From assembly GCA_017979445.1 (NCBI GenBank), contig CM030709.1, positions 3,906,001 to 3,970,000 on the forward strand: a stretch of DNA of 64,000 nucleotides, written 5' to 3'. The position numbers were made by a program, and so were the translations under genes. The notes beneath the pieces were generated by a model that saw only the letters and a program-made list of their open reading frames with translations, was not told the DNA's origin and made no database searches. Each line of letters begins with the position of its first letter. Within the stretch, counting starts at the first letter, position 1. The stretch is from Akebia trifoliata (Eukaryota > Streptophyta > Magnoliopsida > Ranunculales > Lardizabalaceae). Positions 34,834 to 46,823 of this stretch are shown piece after piece.

Positions 34834-37800
34834 TCAAGTTTTCTAGTGTTAATTTATCATTAGTCAATCTAGTTATATTATTAGTGCCTTCCAGATCAAA
34901 TGAAGTTTTGAAAAACAGAGCTTATAAAGAAATTAGTGTAGTTGCTATCTTCCTGTTAAATACATTTCTAAGTTGAATCAAACAATTAACCAAAAAATTG
35001 ACTAGTTCTCCAATGCCTAGGTTTTAGAAAGATGTGAGAGCCAAAAATTTATATGCGAATCAGACATTGTCATCCCATGTTGTAAAGATCATCCAACACA
35101 TTAATTGCCAAATGACTGAAACGAGTGGTTCGATCTATTTAATCGAAAAGGAAACTTGAACTCTCAAAAAAAGGCGTCGAGAAGTGTGTTGGAGTTTCCA
35201 AGGTGACAAGAAAGAAAATCAAGAGGACCTCTAACTTGGTACCATGTAAGTGTTGTATTGATTTTGCTTTTGTATATTTCGAGAAAAAAATCTTGAAGTG
35301 TTGGAACCATTAAGACTTTTCATGGGTGTGAAATTATAGAAAATTTATTTTCACGAGCTTCTTGTGGACACGAGATTTTCCAATTTTGAAATATCTTAAC
35401 TACTTTGGAGGATTTTACTTCGAAGGCCCGGTCAAATTTGGATGTCTACATTCTTATTTCCGCATCAATTTTACTTATTGCACCCGTGATTTGTGTTAAT
35501 TCTTTATTAGTATCATATGACTCAACTCGGGATACCCATTTATGGGTGACCATGGGCTTATAGAAAGCCGCTTCGAAAATTCATGGGGTATTATACACTC
35601 CAACCATGCTACCTAAGAATCACTATCCATAAATATTTATATATATATATTTTTAATTCAATTAAGATTTTAAACGGTCTGAAATGTCTGAAATTGTGAT
35701 ATTTTGAATTTTTTTCTTCTATAAAATGGGGAAGTTGAATGGAGTCGGGAAAATCCCAATACCCAAAATGGATAATGGGATGGGTCATGCATTGTAGAAC
35801 CCTAATTTGGTTTTCACAAAATGACAGTTTAGACTTTAGAGGGAATAAGTATTATTCTAAGAAAATGTGGGTGTGCAATAGAAGATCTGTAATTTTAGTA
35901 GAACGATCTTGTCCGTCCAACCTACAACACGGACTACAAGGTTTAAATCCAACAATCTATGTCGATACCGATACGTGTTGTTAATCATTTCAGAGTCAGA
36001 GGAACCAAACATCCAAATTGTTTGTAAACAGAGAGATTCACCGATTGAAGTAATCTGCACCTGATTTAATTACGGATTTACTTGGAAACAGCGACCATTT
36101 CGGATTCCAGGTTACTCAATTTGATGTTTTTCTTTTATTTTATTATATTAATCGGATTCAAACTCTTCTTCGATCTAGGGTTTATGTTGATTCTCTTGAA
36201 TGTTACTTCTCCCCAAACCCACGAATTAGAGTTCAAATATTTAGTACGAATTCTCCTTGTTGAAATTACAAGTCTTACAAATTCGTTAGTAGGCTGTAGC
36301 TAATTGGTACTGTGTACAGCAAACCCTAGATAAATTCACAATGGCATACAAATAAGATACAGAACAAAGCTAATTAAGATAAATTCAAACTCTTTTTTCC
36401 CCACTTTTTGGTAACCCTATAACAAGTTACATTAGTGTACAATACTTGCCTCATGTACAAAACATCATTGTTGATCAATCACCAACATAATTGAAGACAT
36501 CTATCACGAATTAGATGACTTCGCTTCAAGAACGACATGGAAAAAGTTTAATTTTCAACCTATTAAGGGGATTATGAATTATTTATTGAGTGAGAATACC
36601 GGCACCCACTTATTGAGACATTTACACCCATTTAGTAGTCGCACCCCCGGAAGTTAAAACGAATTTGTTAATGATACCCACATGGTATGTATGTGCACCA
36701 ACCAAACACATTTTGTTATCATCCACGATTGCACTTTTTCACAACTCGTCCTCGTTGTTCTCCACAGAAAACTTCACAACAAACCATTTTCATCTTTGAC
36801 CAATAGTTGCTCCAAACCTTGCAAGGCATCAAACTTAGAAACACTTTTTTTTGTTTGTCATCTCTACTTTTTAATGTGTTTGTAATGGATTGAAAAATTA
36901 GGGAAAATGGTATGAATTGATTGAGATTAGGGTTAAAGCTATAATGTACAACATTTGAATGCTTAAAAATGTTGACAAATATTTTTAAAGAGTATTGATA
37001 GCAACAACTTGTTGATAGTGTGTTAAATCTACAAAAAGAAAATTGTTTTTTCGTTTGCTTATGTCAACTGAAACATGTGTTAAGACACATTGATAGAACA
37101 CATCAAGCCATACCAGATGTGTCCTATCGACATATTTTTTTTGTACCTAAAAACTCTATGTCGACAGGACACGGTCGACGTGGCTTAAGCCATGTCAGAT
37201 GAATCCTATTGACAAATTTTTTTTGTATAATGTAAAACACGAAAATGAAAATCGATAAATGCATGGAAAGATATAAGTTTTATCTACAACTTTTGAACTA
37301 TTCTATTCATTGTAATTGTGGTCATTTTATTGAGTTATTTCCTTTTTAAATTGAGTTCTTGGGAATCATTCATTTGAGTTCAAACAAATGAAATAAATCA
37401 ATGAGAAAACCTAAAAATAGAATTAGATTTCAATAGTAACCAACTTCCATTGTCATAATCCGTCGAAATAATGGTTTTTAGACTCTTTTGAACCCTAGAA
37501 TCAACAGAAAATGGAAGAATTGAGAGGAGTTCTCTTCTTCTTCCCTAGTGTCACTAGCAGAAGTTAGGGTTTTAGATTTCAAATGGTTACTTACATTAGT
37601 AGGTCCATCTACTAATACTAATGGGACTCAATTGTCATTTTCTTTACTTTTTTAAGTGGGTGTAGATGCCTCGAAAAGTGGGTGCCAGAATTCTCACTCT
37701 TATTTGTTTTCTTTATTGTTTTGAGGTGTATGATAGAGAAATTGTGAAACCCTGCCTAGGATGTACAATTAATGAGGATTCACTTGTTTGTTGGAAGAAA

Positions 37801-38111
37801 ATCAGTACTACTCGTAGTTTTGGCTCCGTTTGCATTTCTATCCTTTAGAAACTTGCATGAATGATTTTGTTCTCTTTTGTCGGGGCTTGCGGTTAGGGTG
37901 GCTGGGGAAACATTCTACATTGGGCTAGAAGCAGTGAAAATCAGATAATATTTGGGGAGGAGATTGATGATTATGAGATCAAGTGAAGGTTTTTGAGACT
38001 AGGATCCACACAATGTTGGTTATTCTTTTATAAATTTGCCATTATCTTGAGCATAAACAATTGCTTTTACATCTTGTAAGAATTATTATTACAAGATGAC
38101 ATGAAAATTTT

Positions 38112-38224
38112 AGAGAGCTTCTATTGGCACCTCAACTTTTACTTATTACACCCCTATAAAAAATAAAGAAAATAAGTGAATGGTTAAGAATAAGTAAAAG
38201 TTCAGGTGACAATAGAAGCTCTCT
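38112..38224. mobile_element. 113-bp hairpin MITE
   Basis: Nearly perfect terminal inverted repeats: AGAGAGCTTCTATTGGCACC at the left and a right end terminating AATAGAAGCTCTCT. 'cttttacttatt' and 'aataagtaaaag' continue the arms inward. A single diverged arm (taataagtaaaagttggggtg) sits at about 38431-38452, between this element and the small gene. Confidence 0.7.
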
Positions 38225-38519
38225 TGTTTTTTTGTTGCCCGATTTCTATTTTTTGGGTTTAGGATTTTCTATGACCCTAATCATAATTGTAAACAACTCC
38301 TGAAATTGTTTGAACGAGTGTGATAATGTTTTGTAATGCTGAGATTATAATTTGAACATAACCTTTGTAATGTTTGAAGAGTGTGTTTTAATCTTTAATG
38401 TGGGTGTGATAAATAATTTAAGAAATTGGGGTGTAATAAGTAAAAGTTGGGGTGCCAGTAGCAGTATTTTAACTGTTTGTTGATTGGTAAATATTTCTTG
38501 ATCAGGTTGTACAATCCCA

Positions 38520-38808
38520 ATGCCCCCGTTGCGCAACGTCGTTCTTGCCACAGGTTTAGTAGCCTTTGCAGCTGCTGGCTTGGCATTTCCGTTCTTCTTG
38601 GCGTAAGTAAATGAGTTGTTTTTATCAATTCTGGTGGTGCCCGTTTACTTTTAGTTTTCGTGTCTTACACAGAAGATCATGATTATGTAGGACATCAAGG
38701 ATGAAGCCTATAATTGATTCATCGAAACCACTGCCTCCTCAGGCTACATTCCGAGGGCCTTATATAAACACCGGTTCACGTGACATTGGACCAGATCATG
38801 GCACTTAG
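38520..38808 (+). CDS. Small single-span membrane protein, 66 aa, conserved plant family of unknown function
   Basis: Exons 38520-38602 and 38691-38808, with a GT-AG intron of 88 bp, give 66 residues. Residues about 6-28 are a hydrophobic span (NVVLATGLVAFAAAGLAFPF). The C-terminal half is hydrophilic and contains KPLPPQATFRGPYINTGSRD and GPDHGT. I recognise this N-terminal MPPLRN plus C-terminal RGPYINTGSRD-GPDH pattern from small plant proteins annotated as unknown. The function is not known to me. Just upstream, TTCTTGATCAG|GTTG (about 38505/38506) is a good splice acceptor, so a non-coding first exon probably lies farther upstream. The small size makes it easy to miss in gene prediction. 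Confidence 0.85.
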
Positions 38809-39469
38809 CTGAAGATGTAATTTATGTTTTGAAATATTCTTGCTTACTTTTGCTACCAAAATACATTTATATGAAAAGCTCGTCAATATTATTGATGTCC
38901 ATATGGCCCTGAAATGCATGATATTTATTTTTGAAGAACTCAATTCACATTGCCTACCAAGATACATTAGTATGAAAAGCTCTTCTCATTAGCAGACTCT
39001 TGTATCCACTTATTAACTACATATTGAACACAGATTTCTTTGAAGCATTCGGACATTTCGATTCAATTATTAACCACTGGCAACTCAGCACCACCATTAT
39101 CAAACCTTAACCACACCTTACATATGGTAAGCCCGTTGAATCTTGCCCATATAATGTTTTATAACGTTTGGGGGGGGGGGGGGGGGGGAAGAGAAAGTAG
39201 TGTCTGAAGCTGGGGATGAATCTAAGTAGTGTCTGAAGCTGGGGATGAATCTAAGTAAGGTACTGTTGATTATGTGAGCTTCTAGGATTTTGATGTTGAA
39301 ATTACTATCTTGGGATAGCCCATGGGATGTGGAGGTTAGTTTTTTGCCCTGCAACCTATCTAGTGATAGCCCATGGAGCCCTACATGAGCGAGCCACATG
39401 TGATCTGGTAATCGGAAGGACGCCAAGAAAGGCTAATTTTATCTAAAAGTGATGACAAATCAAAAGCTT

Positions 39470-40115
39470 TCTTGCAGGTTCTAGTGTATTTCTCATCTTT
39501 ATTTTTGATTCCTAAATATGTCAATTTTGTGTTTTTTTTTTATGGTTGGAATGATGGGGAAAGTCATGGGTTTTATCATGTTAAATGGAAGATCATTTTT
39601 TCTCCAAAGAAAAACATTGAGGATCCGTTTATGCAATGTAAAGTTTGCAAACTTAGTTCTTCTAAGAAAATGGTTGTGGAGGTTTAGAATTGTTTGGGAT
39701 TGTATGGAAGAGAATGATTCAGGCTGAGTATGGGATAGATAAATGAGCGAGGTCGGGAGAGTAGCGATGTTTGTTTCGTCTCCGTATATAGATGTGGGAT
39801 TTGGTAAGTGATTCTCATGCAGAATTTTGCAATAGGAAATAGCTTTGAGTCGACAAGGTTAACATAGTCTATTTTCGGAAGGATCAGTGGTGGGTGCTTC
39901 TCGTAAAAATCAATTTTCAGAATTTTATTTTTATATATCTAATATAAGACGACGAGGCCGGTATAGAAACTCATGGTTTGGGCAGTGAACAAGATCTATT
40001 TGGATTTTAGTTTCAAAGAAATTTGAATGATAGGGAGATTGAGTCCATTGCCAATCTCATTTCCCAAATAGCCCTCACTCGTCTACCATTGGTGGAGGAG
40101 AATCGTTGCCCATAA
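39470..40115 (+). pseudogene. LINE ORF2 C-terminal relic
   Basis: Frameshifted fragments translate as YFSSLFLIPKYV, then FHLVNW-like sequence, then FANLVLLRKWLWRFRIVWD, and near 40020 LNDREIESIANLISQIALTR. These are in the order found in the C-terminal zinc-binding part of plant LINE ORF2. Several stops and frame changes interrupt it. It is preceded by a G-homopolymer at about 39171-39188. Confidence 0.7.
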
Positions 40116-40118
40116 AAT

Positions 40119-41150
40119 TGTTACGTACCTAATTTTTAAAAAAACATTAAAAATAATTTTTTTTAAAAGGAAAATGATAGATATTGATCTAATTCAAGGG
40201 AGATCCGACCTCCAAAATCAAATTCAAGATGGATAGTCTCAAAAATCTAATAGAATTCTCATAATATTTCTTTATATAATATTTCATACAATCCTTTAGA
40301 TTAAATACATACATAGAGCCTTCTTTTTAAATATAAATCTTCCCCCTTTGAGAGGTGTTTTCTTCCTAATAATCGCTTCGAATGGGTTTTCCTCCATCCT
40401 TTGACTGTCACAAGATTCTTGTTCTCTATAGAACCTTTAGCCCAATACACTGTTCTGATACCAATTGTTACGTACTTAATTTTACAAAACACTAAAAATA
40501 ACATAAAACTGGAAAAAAAAAAGTTGGATATTATCTCATTCGAGGGAGATCGAGTCTTCAAAACCCAATTCGAGATGGTTAATCTCTCAAATCCAATAGA
40601 ATTCTCGTAATATTTCTTTATATAATATTTCATACAATCCTGTAGATTAAATACATACATAGAACCTTTTTTAAATATAAATCTTCCACCTTTGAGGGGA
40701 ATCTTCTTCCTAATAATCGCTTTGAAGGGGTTTTCCTCCATCCTTTGACTTTCACAAGATCCTCGTTCTCTATAGAACCTTTAGCCCAATACACTGCTCT
40801 GATACCAATTGATACGTACTAAATTTTACAAAACACTAAAAGTAGTATAAAACTGGAAAAAAAAAAAAAAGGTTAGATATTATCTCATTCGAGGGAGATC
40901 GAGTCTTCAAAACCCAATTCGAGATGGTTAATCTCCAAAATCCAATTTGATTCTCATAATCTTTCTTTGTATAATGTTCCATACAATCCTGGGGATAAAA
41001 TACATTGGACCCTCTTTTATAAAAGTAACTACCACTTCCTACAAGAGATGATAACCTAACTACCCACCAACTCTGTCTATGTATAGATATAATTCCCACA
41101 TATACACAACTAACAACTATCATATACAATAACTACACAAAATAAATTAC
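40119..41150 (-). mobile_element. Ty1/copia LTR and leader remnants, tandemly repeated
   Basis: Read on the minus strand, an LTR portion (about 41130-40812) ends ...GTACGTATCA and is followed by the initiator-tRNA-Met primer-binding site TTGGTATCAGAGC (about 40798-40811), a leader, and a start codon beginning MEENPFKAIIRKK. Instead of continuing into gag, the sequence jumps back to LTR 3' sequence. LTR end, primer site and leader then repeat with a period near 345 bp ('acgtac' at about 40121, 40470 and 40814). No reverse transcriptase or integrase remains. Confidence 0.75.
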
Positions 41151-42113
41151 TCCCATCCCCATATAATTTAGGTAAGTAATAAAAACCAAAAAATGATTGG
41201 TATTTTCGTGTCTAATCTTTCTAGCAATCACTTATGCCCCCTCCATCTTTTGAGTTTTTGGCAATAGTTGTGGGGTTCCCAAAAGTTCTTTCAAGTATTT
41301 TTCTGTCGTCTATTGTAAATTGGGTGGCTCTATTTGCACATACTGAAATGGTTTATTGCACCCATTTTTAAGTGAAAAATGTAAAAAAAAAGAAAATTTA
41401 TATATTACCCTTCTGAGTTTGGTCATTGCACACACCACAACCTACCAAATGAAAAACCCATTTTTTTTTCTTTTTCTTATCTCTCTCTCTCTCTCTTCAT
41501 ATTCATTTCCTTTAGATTTTTGTGAGAGGTTGAGTCAATGGAGATTAGGTTTTAAATTTGTTTTTTTTTTTCAAGATATCTTAATCTTTGAATTTTATTT
41601 TATTTTTTTTGCATTTAATCATCGAGGAAGATGAAAAATCACTACTAAAATCTTTAAAACAATAATTTTGAATAAAAAAACTTGAAGATTTTTTGACAAA
41701 TTTTGTTCGATATGTTTAGACCAAATTTGTTTTAGCAAATTCGATAGGTACTTACTGAATATAATTTTTTTACAAAACATTACAAAATCGATTTGATGGG
41801 TATCTACTAAATATTACAAACCAAATTTGATAGGTACCTATCAACAAAATTTGATCATGTGAATGACTTCGACATAATTGGAGGTGTTAGATACAAAGAA
41901 GAACAAATGAGAGGGAGAGGAGAGAGGAAGAAGAAGAAGAAGAAGAAGAAGAAATTGTTTGGTACCTATTGGTAGGTGCTAAAAATATTAGATGTTAGAA
42001 TAATTAGGCGTGTGTGATTACTAATTTAATTTTTCGATGGGTATCACGAGTAAGTGGGTACAATAGGACATTTTGGTGTATGCAAGTAGAGTCATCCTTA
42101 TAAATTGAATAAT
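41151..42113. other. Intergenic, no gene seen
   Basis: AT-rich sequence with repeated 'aaatttgataggtac(t/c)' blocks around 41720-41850 and a (gaa)n microsatellite at about 41928-41953. No coding evidence. Confidence 0.5.
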
Positions 42114-42265
42114 GATGAATGCACATTGTAAATCACACGATTTGTTTGTGACTAATGTGGCAAGGGCACAATCACATATCTTTTTCCTTGTGTATCCTGA
42201 GGAAAAAGATTTATGATTCTGGGCCATTGCCACGTTAACCGCATGATTTACATCGTGCATTCATC
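42114..42265. mobile_element. Hairpin MITE, family E copy 1 (GATGAATGCAC ends)
   Basis: 152 bp with ends GATGAATGCAC and GTGCATTCATC. The arms continue with 'aatgtggcaagggcac' pairing to 'gccattgccacgtt'. The loop contains 'atatctttttccttgtgtatcctgagg'-type core sequence. Copy 2 is at 52156-52310. Confidence 0.75.
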
Positions 42266-42349
42266 AAGGTTCTTATAAATTTGTTAGCATGATTTGGTTC
42301 AATATCCTATCCACTTTTTCAATCTTAATTGGTGTTTTTTCATAGAGAG

Positions 42350-42457
42350 TTATTATTTCCACACCAACTTTTACTAATGCCACACAAACTGTGTGTAATT
42401 CTTTGGTGATTTACATAGGAATTGGTTTGGCATTAGTAAAAGTTAGTGTGGTAATAG
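42350..42457. mobile_element. ~100-bp hairpin MITE, family B copy 2
   Basis: Arms CACACCAACTTTTACTAATG and CATTAGTAAAAGTTAGTGTG surround a short loop. Related to 8685-8779. Flanks are TTATTATTTC and GTAATAGCAA. Confidence 0.65.
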
Positions 42458-42583
42458 CAACCCTACGTCTAATATTACATGTCAGTTTTGTTTAATAGAA
42501 ATGATTCTTCCATGTTTTGACTTTTGTCTCTTCTTGAGCTATCAAGAGGGAGAGGGATGAGCAACTATATTTTTTTACGATAA

Positions 42584-42737
42584 TGCTGCAGTGACCTCAA
42601 ATCCCACTTTTTGATGTGAAAGTGTATGGAACCATAAATACTTTTCTTCGAGATACAAGTGAAACATATCTATGGTTCCTATCCACTATCACGTCAAGAA
42701 GTGCAATATAAGATTCCAACTTAAGGTCACTCTAGCA
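42584..42737. mobile_element. Hairpin MITE, family D
   Basis: 154 bp with ends TGCTGCAGTGACCTC and AAGGTCACTCTAGCA. The apical core is 'ataaatacttttcttcgaga'. A second family member follows after about 45 bp in the same orientation. Confidence 0.7.
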
Positions 42738-42782
42738 CCACTCTGATTTTTAGCATCGACAAGAGCCCTTCATATTGATTAA

Positions 42783-42940
42783 TGCTGGAATGACCTTAAT
42801 GAGGGACACATGAAGGACATCTTGATGTGATAGCGCATGTATGCCCATAGATATATTTTTTCCGAAATACAAGTAAAAAGTATCTATGAACATGCGTGTG
42901 CCGTCACACCAAAGTATTCCCCGTTGAAGTCACTCTAGCA
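42783..42940. mobile_element. Hairpin MITE, family D
   Basis: 158 bp with ends TGCTGGAATGACCTTAA and GAAGTCACTCTAGCA. The apical core is 'atagatatattttttccgaa'. It forms a head-to-tail pair with the element at 42584. Confidence 0.7.
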
Positions 42941-43339
42941 CGACTCCTTCATGTTTGTGTTACCACACTTATTCCTTAAGATTATTTTTAGTCAAGCGAC
43001 TCGAGGAAAATGATTCATTTGAGAAAGACATGATCCAAATAATGTAAAGTCAATATTCAACAATTGCGATTTATTTTTATCATCAACATACTCATAAATC
43101 TTAATTGTGGATTTCATGTTTATAGAGTCAAGATCATGTGTTTTTTATACAAGTCATTTTTCATGAATGGCAACATCCGGACCCATTTAAAAAAGGTTTT
43201 TTAATAATACCTCCAACAAAATTGATGATATTTGATTTTCCGCCCTTGCAAATTGCAAGATTAGATAAAACCTTGATTCTATCCAAAATATCTTTTATAA
43301 ACTTAAAAGTACTAAAACGTAAAGTCTGAATTAATTATT

Positions 43340-43860
43340 TGTGCTGCCCCATTCCATGGCTATAAACGCTTCAAAATTTTGAAGAAATCCTCTCCATTGG
43401 ATTGCACGTGATACTTTTAAAGAGGTACTTCAAATTTTGAAGGAAATATAGGGATGTGAAATAAATTCAAAACACCACGTGTCTTGTAACAAAGAGGGTT
43501 TCTTCAAATTTTGAAGAAGGCTGACCCCATTCCATGGCAAAAAACTTTGAAGAGGGTAGTCCAATTCAAAATTTTGAAGAAATCCTCTCCATTGGATCGC
43601 ACATGTTATTTTTAGGAGGTATTTCAAAATTTAAAAAAAATATAAGGATGCGAAATAAATTCAAAACACAACATGTCTTGTAACGAAGAGGTTTCTTCAA
43701 ATTTTGAAGAACTCCTCTTTATTGGATTGCACGTGGTATTTTTAAGGAGGTATTTTAAATTTTGAAGGAAATATAAGGATGCGAAATAAATTCAAAACAC
43801 CGACATGTCTTGTAACGAAGAGGGTTTCTTCAAATTTTGAAGAAGGCTGACCCCTTCAAA
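43340..43860. repeat. Three tandem units, variable length
   Basis: The landmark 'gaagaa(a/c)tcctct(c/t)' occurs at 43381, 43576 and 43706. Each unit has 'tggattgcac(g/a)tg', 'aggtatttcaaaatt', 'ggatg(t/c)gaaataaattcaaa', 'tgtcttgtaac(g/a)aagag' and the palindrome 'cttcaaattttgaag'. Spacing is 195 then 130 bp because of an internal insertion in the first unit. A diverged single copy lies at 380-535. Confidence 0.75.
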
Positions 43861-45047
43861 GTTGGACTCCATTCCTTGGCAGAGCCCATTGAAAGCATGT
43901 ATCATCATCATCTGGAATCACGTGTCACCAGATACATGGCTTTCGTAAGAGCTTTAGCTGACATGACTAACTTGAATACGTCAGATTCTCGTGTGCAGTC
44001 TCAGATTCCTATCAAGATTTAGGTGGCAAAGAAACTCAAACCAATCCTCTAGTCAAAGTAGGGCCATACTCATAGTTAATTTGGTAAGGAGAGAGGGCAG
44101 AAATTGGAGGAAGATGAGGGAGTGGGGGCAATAGAGTGAAACGGGGCATGTCAGTAGTTTAAAATATAGGGGTATTTCAAATTTAAGCATAAATTCAAGA
44201 ATATTTAAAATGCTAAAAAAACATTGAGTGGGGGCAATTGGTCCCAATGTCTGCTTACTAGCTTTGCCTTTGGTAAGACTATGGTGAATGGTCCCATTTG
44301 AGATATTATATAATTATTAGTTGGTGATAGAGAAAATCCATCATTAAAAGGGTATTTAAAATCCAAATCACTATGGTCATCAAATTAAAATTGATTTGGT
44401 TGAAGTTGGCTAAGTCTTTCGTTTTTTTTTTTCTTTTTTTCTATGTTGTCTAGAATCACATCTTCTATTATTGGAAATTTCCTCATATTTACTTTCAATA
44501 TCTCAATCTGCCGCATTCTCTACCATTGAAAGGGTCTATTTCCCTCTTGTATACTTCACCAAATGATTCAAGTCAAGCCACATTAAAAGACTTTTCTAAA
44601 TAAATCTAGATTTTAAAAGACTTAAAAGAATTACGTAACCACTCTCCAACCCCTCTTTGACCATCTCCTGGACAAGAATTTTTTACATTAGTTTGAGTTA
44701 ACTACTGGCTTAAGGTCACTTGCATTGTTTAAAGTTTCGTAAAAAAATATTTTGTCCATTAATTTAAAAACTGTTTCTAGTGTCAACAAACTGTTGAAGG
44801 TCTCGGTCAAACGCACGGTTAGGATAAAAAGAAAAACATAGATTTCCTTAAGATCAATATTGATTTGATTTTCTAGGAATGAATATGATTTTTTTGGCTC
44901 ATGGGAATCCATAGTATTGCAATCGTTTCTTTGATAGAGAGCCTCAACTATGGGGTGAGCTTAGTGTTTTTCGTAACTTAATCATGAAAATTCCCATGAC
45001 GGCATGTCCATATGGTACTCAAATATTTGATCCATTCCCAAATGAAT
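43861..45047. other. Intergenic, no gene seen
   Basis: AT-rich, no transposon ends or coding sequence recognised. Confidence 0.5.
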
Positions 45048-45305
45048 GTAGAGCACAAAATTAATGAATCTCATTCCTCATTTATTCTTCTCAGTCCAAT
45101 TCCTCCTACATACAATATTCCTAAAACACCATTGTAGAGCACAAAATTAATGAATCTCATTCCTCATTTATTCTTCTCAGTCCAATTCCTCCTACATACA
45201 ATATTCCTAAAACACCATCATAGAGCACAAAATTAATGAATCTCATTCCTCATTTATTCTTCTTAGTCCAATTCCTCCAACATACAATATTCCTAAAACA
45301 CCATT
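45048..45305. repeat. Three perfect-looking 86-bp tandem units
   Basis: Units begin at 45048, 45134 and 45220 with 'tagagcacaaaattaatgaa' and end with 'ttcctaaaacaccat'. Only a few substitutions separate them, so the expansion is recent. Confidence 0.9.
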
Positions 45306-45411
45306 GTAAATGTATTTTATTATCGTTTAACCATCTGATTTTCTATTAATTTTATTGGGCACTGAAAATATTTCTATAAGAAAACATGGATTATTATGCC
45401 ATATATGTATC

Positions 45412-45500
45412 ATTGAACCCACCTTACTTAAGTTGGTAAGGCATGAGGAGTTTCGTCCCATGACCAAGGTTTAAATCCCATTGAATCCATTTTTTTTAAC
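45412..45500 (+). mobile_element. tRNA-like SINE fragment
   Basis: 'ttaagttggtaaggcatgag' resembles a Pol III A box region, and 'aaggtttaaatcccattg' about 40 bases later a B box. It ends in a short A/T tail. It could be a decayed SINE head. There is no foldable tRNA. Confidence 0.35.
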
Positions 45501-45904
45501 CTTTGATGACCACTGATTTTATCAAATACCGCTAACTTTGGATTTATGTAAGGTAAATTTTTAAATAATTACTAAAGTTTTTGGTATTTTCAAAATGTTA
45601 GTAATGTTGACAAAATATTATCAAATTATCAACATTTCGAAAATAACGAAATATTTTATAATTATTTGAGAATTTACTCATTTATGTATAATTGAAATAA
45701 GAAAATTATGAATTATATCTGATTTCTTTAATAAAATGGTGATGGCCATTAAGTTGCTTTCGTGGAAACAACTTCAACACTTAAATTGAAAGGTACCAAC
45801 AAGAAAGAAGGTGGGTTCCTTGTTGGACATTTAATTTGTTCTCACTAACGTAATTACCCAAAATGGTCATGTTATATCCACAAGAACACCTCGTGAGGGG
45901 TGTG

Positions 45905-46190
45905 TAACAACGAGGCTAGCCTATCGACAGCCCTATTACTTCCCCTACAGATAAATTTAAACACAACATAAAGGAATTGAGCACACAAGATCCTTATCAT
46001 CTTACCAAAAGCTTCATCCTCCAAGGACATTCATCCTTGAGAATATTAACAACGAGGCTAGCCTATCGACAGCCCTATTACTTCCTCTAAAGAAAAATTT
46101 AAACACAACGTAAAGGAATTGAGCACACAAGATCCTTATCATCTTACCGAAAGCTTCACCATCCAAGGACATTCATCATTCAGAATATTA
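45905..46190. repeat. Two 142-bp tandem units
   Basis: 'cgaggctagcctatcgacag' occurs at 45911 and 46053, each followed by 'gaattgagcacacaagatcc' and 'ccaaggacattcatc'. The copies are close in sequence. No gene in the unit. Confidence 0.85.
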
Positions 46191-46823
46191 ATGGCAATTG
46201 AAGAGTCAAAAGCTGCAATGATTCCCTGATAGTCCATCCTAGCTACCTATCCACCCAAGACACCTTTAAATATATATAATGGAGGGCTTAACTGGGGTAT
46301 GACTCACTCGAGAGTGGAGGAAAATATACCCTCAACAGATTTTACATGTGCCAGTTATGAAGGTTTTATATGGCCACACAAATCATTTTTCATTTTTCAT
46401 GTTTGGTTATCAAACATGCATCCTATCATGAATTTGGTCCATATGTTCTCACACCAAACTCTATTCTAGTATAATTGACAATCTAAAATAAAAATTTTAA
46501 CAAAGTATTTTAATTTCAAATTACATATAAAAAATATTATCTTAACCCAAAAATGGAAAAATATTATCTTAAAATCTCAGATCCATGGAAATGCAGAGGG
46601 GGGAAAATGGAAAAATAAGGTATAGAGACGACAAGAACATATTTTTCTTCTTAAAAATGAACCACAAGATCATATTCAAATCACACATCCAACAAAAAGA
46701 AACCCCACAGAAATTATTTTAAAAAAAGTGCGTTAATATAATTCAGGATGTACATATATAATCTGTATAGAATCTGCTGCACAGTTCAATATTCCCATGA
46801 AAAACAACAGAAATACATGTATG
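46191..46823. other. Intergenic, no gene seen
   Basis: AT-rich sequence without recognisable features. Confidence 0.5.

Larger units (their letters stand above)
33613..38111. other. Intergenic with MITE pieces, no confident gene
   Basis: Bases 34023-34490 contain blocks of the 'cttactaatttagtaag...gctcaaatggatta' repeat family (also at 53.4, 54.2 and 61.6 kb), interrupted by the hairpin at 34181. Around 35980-36105 the composition is leader-like, and 'ttccag|gttactc' could be a splice donor of a non-coding first exon for the small gene at 38520. That is a guess. A weak inverted repeat lies at about 37070-37205. Nothing else recognised. Confidence 0.4.

Noticed and set aside
39118..39426. 102-codon minus-strand frame with a poly-Pro stretch
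   Set aside because: The proline run comes from the G homopolymer at 39171-39188. No supporting motif.
40301..40741. 146-codon minus-strand frame as a gene
   Set aside because: It runs through copia leader, gag start and LTR sequence in a tandem arrangement. It is a retrotransposon relic, not a host gene.
45412..45500. Possible tRNA gene
   Set aside because: A- and B-box-like motifs are present, but a cloverleaf with paired acceptor stem cannot be formed. Listed only as a SINE-like fragment.
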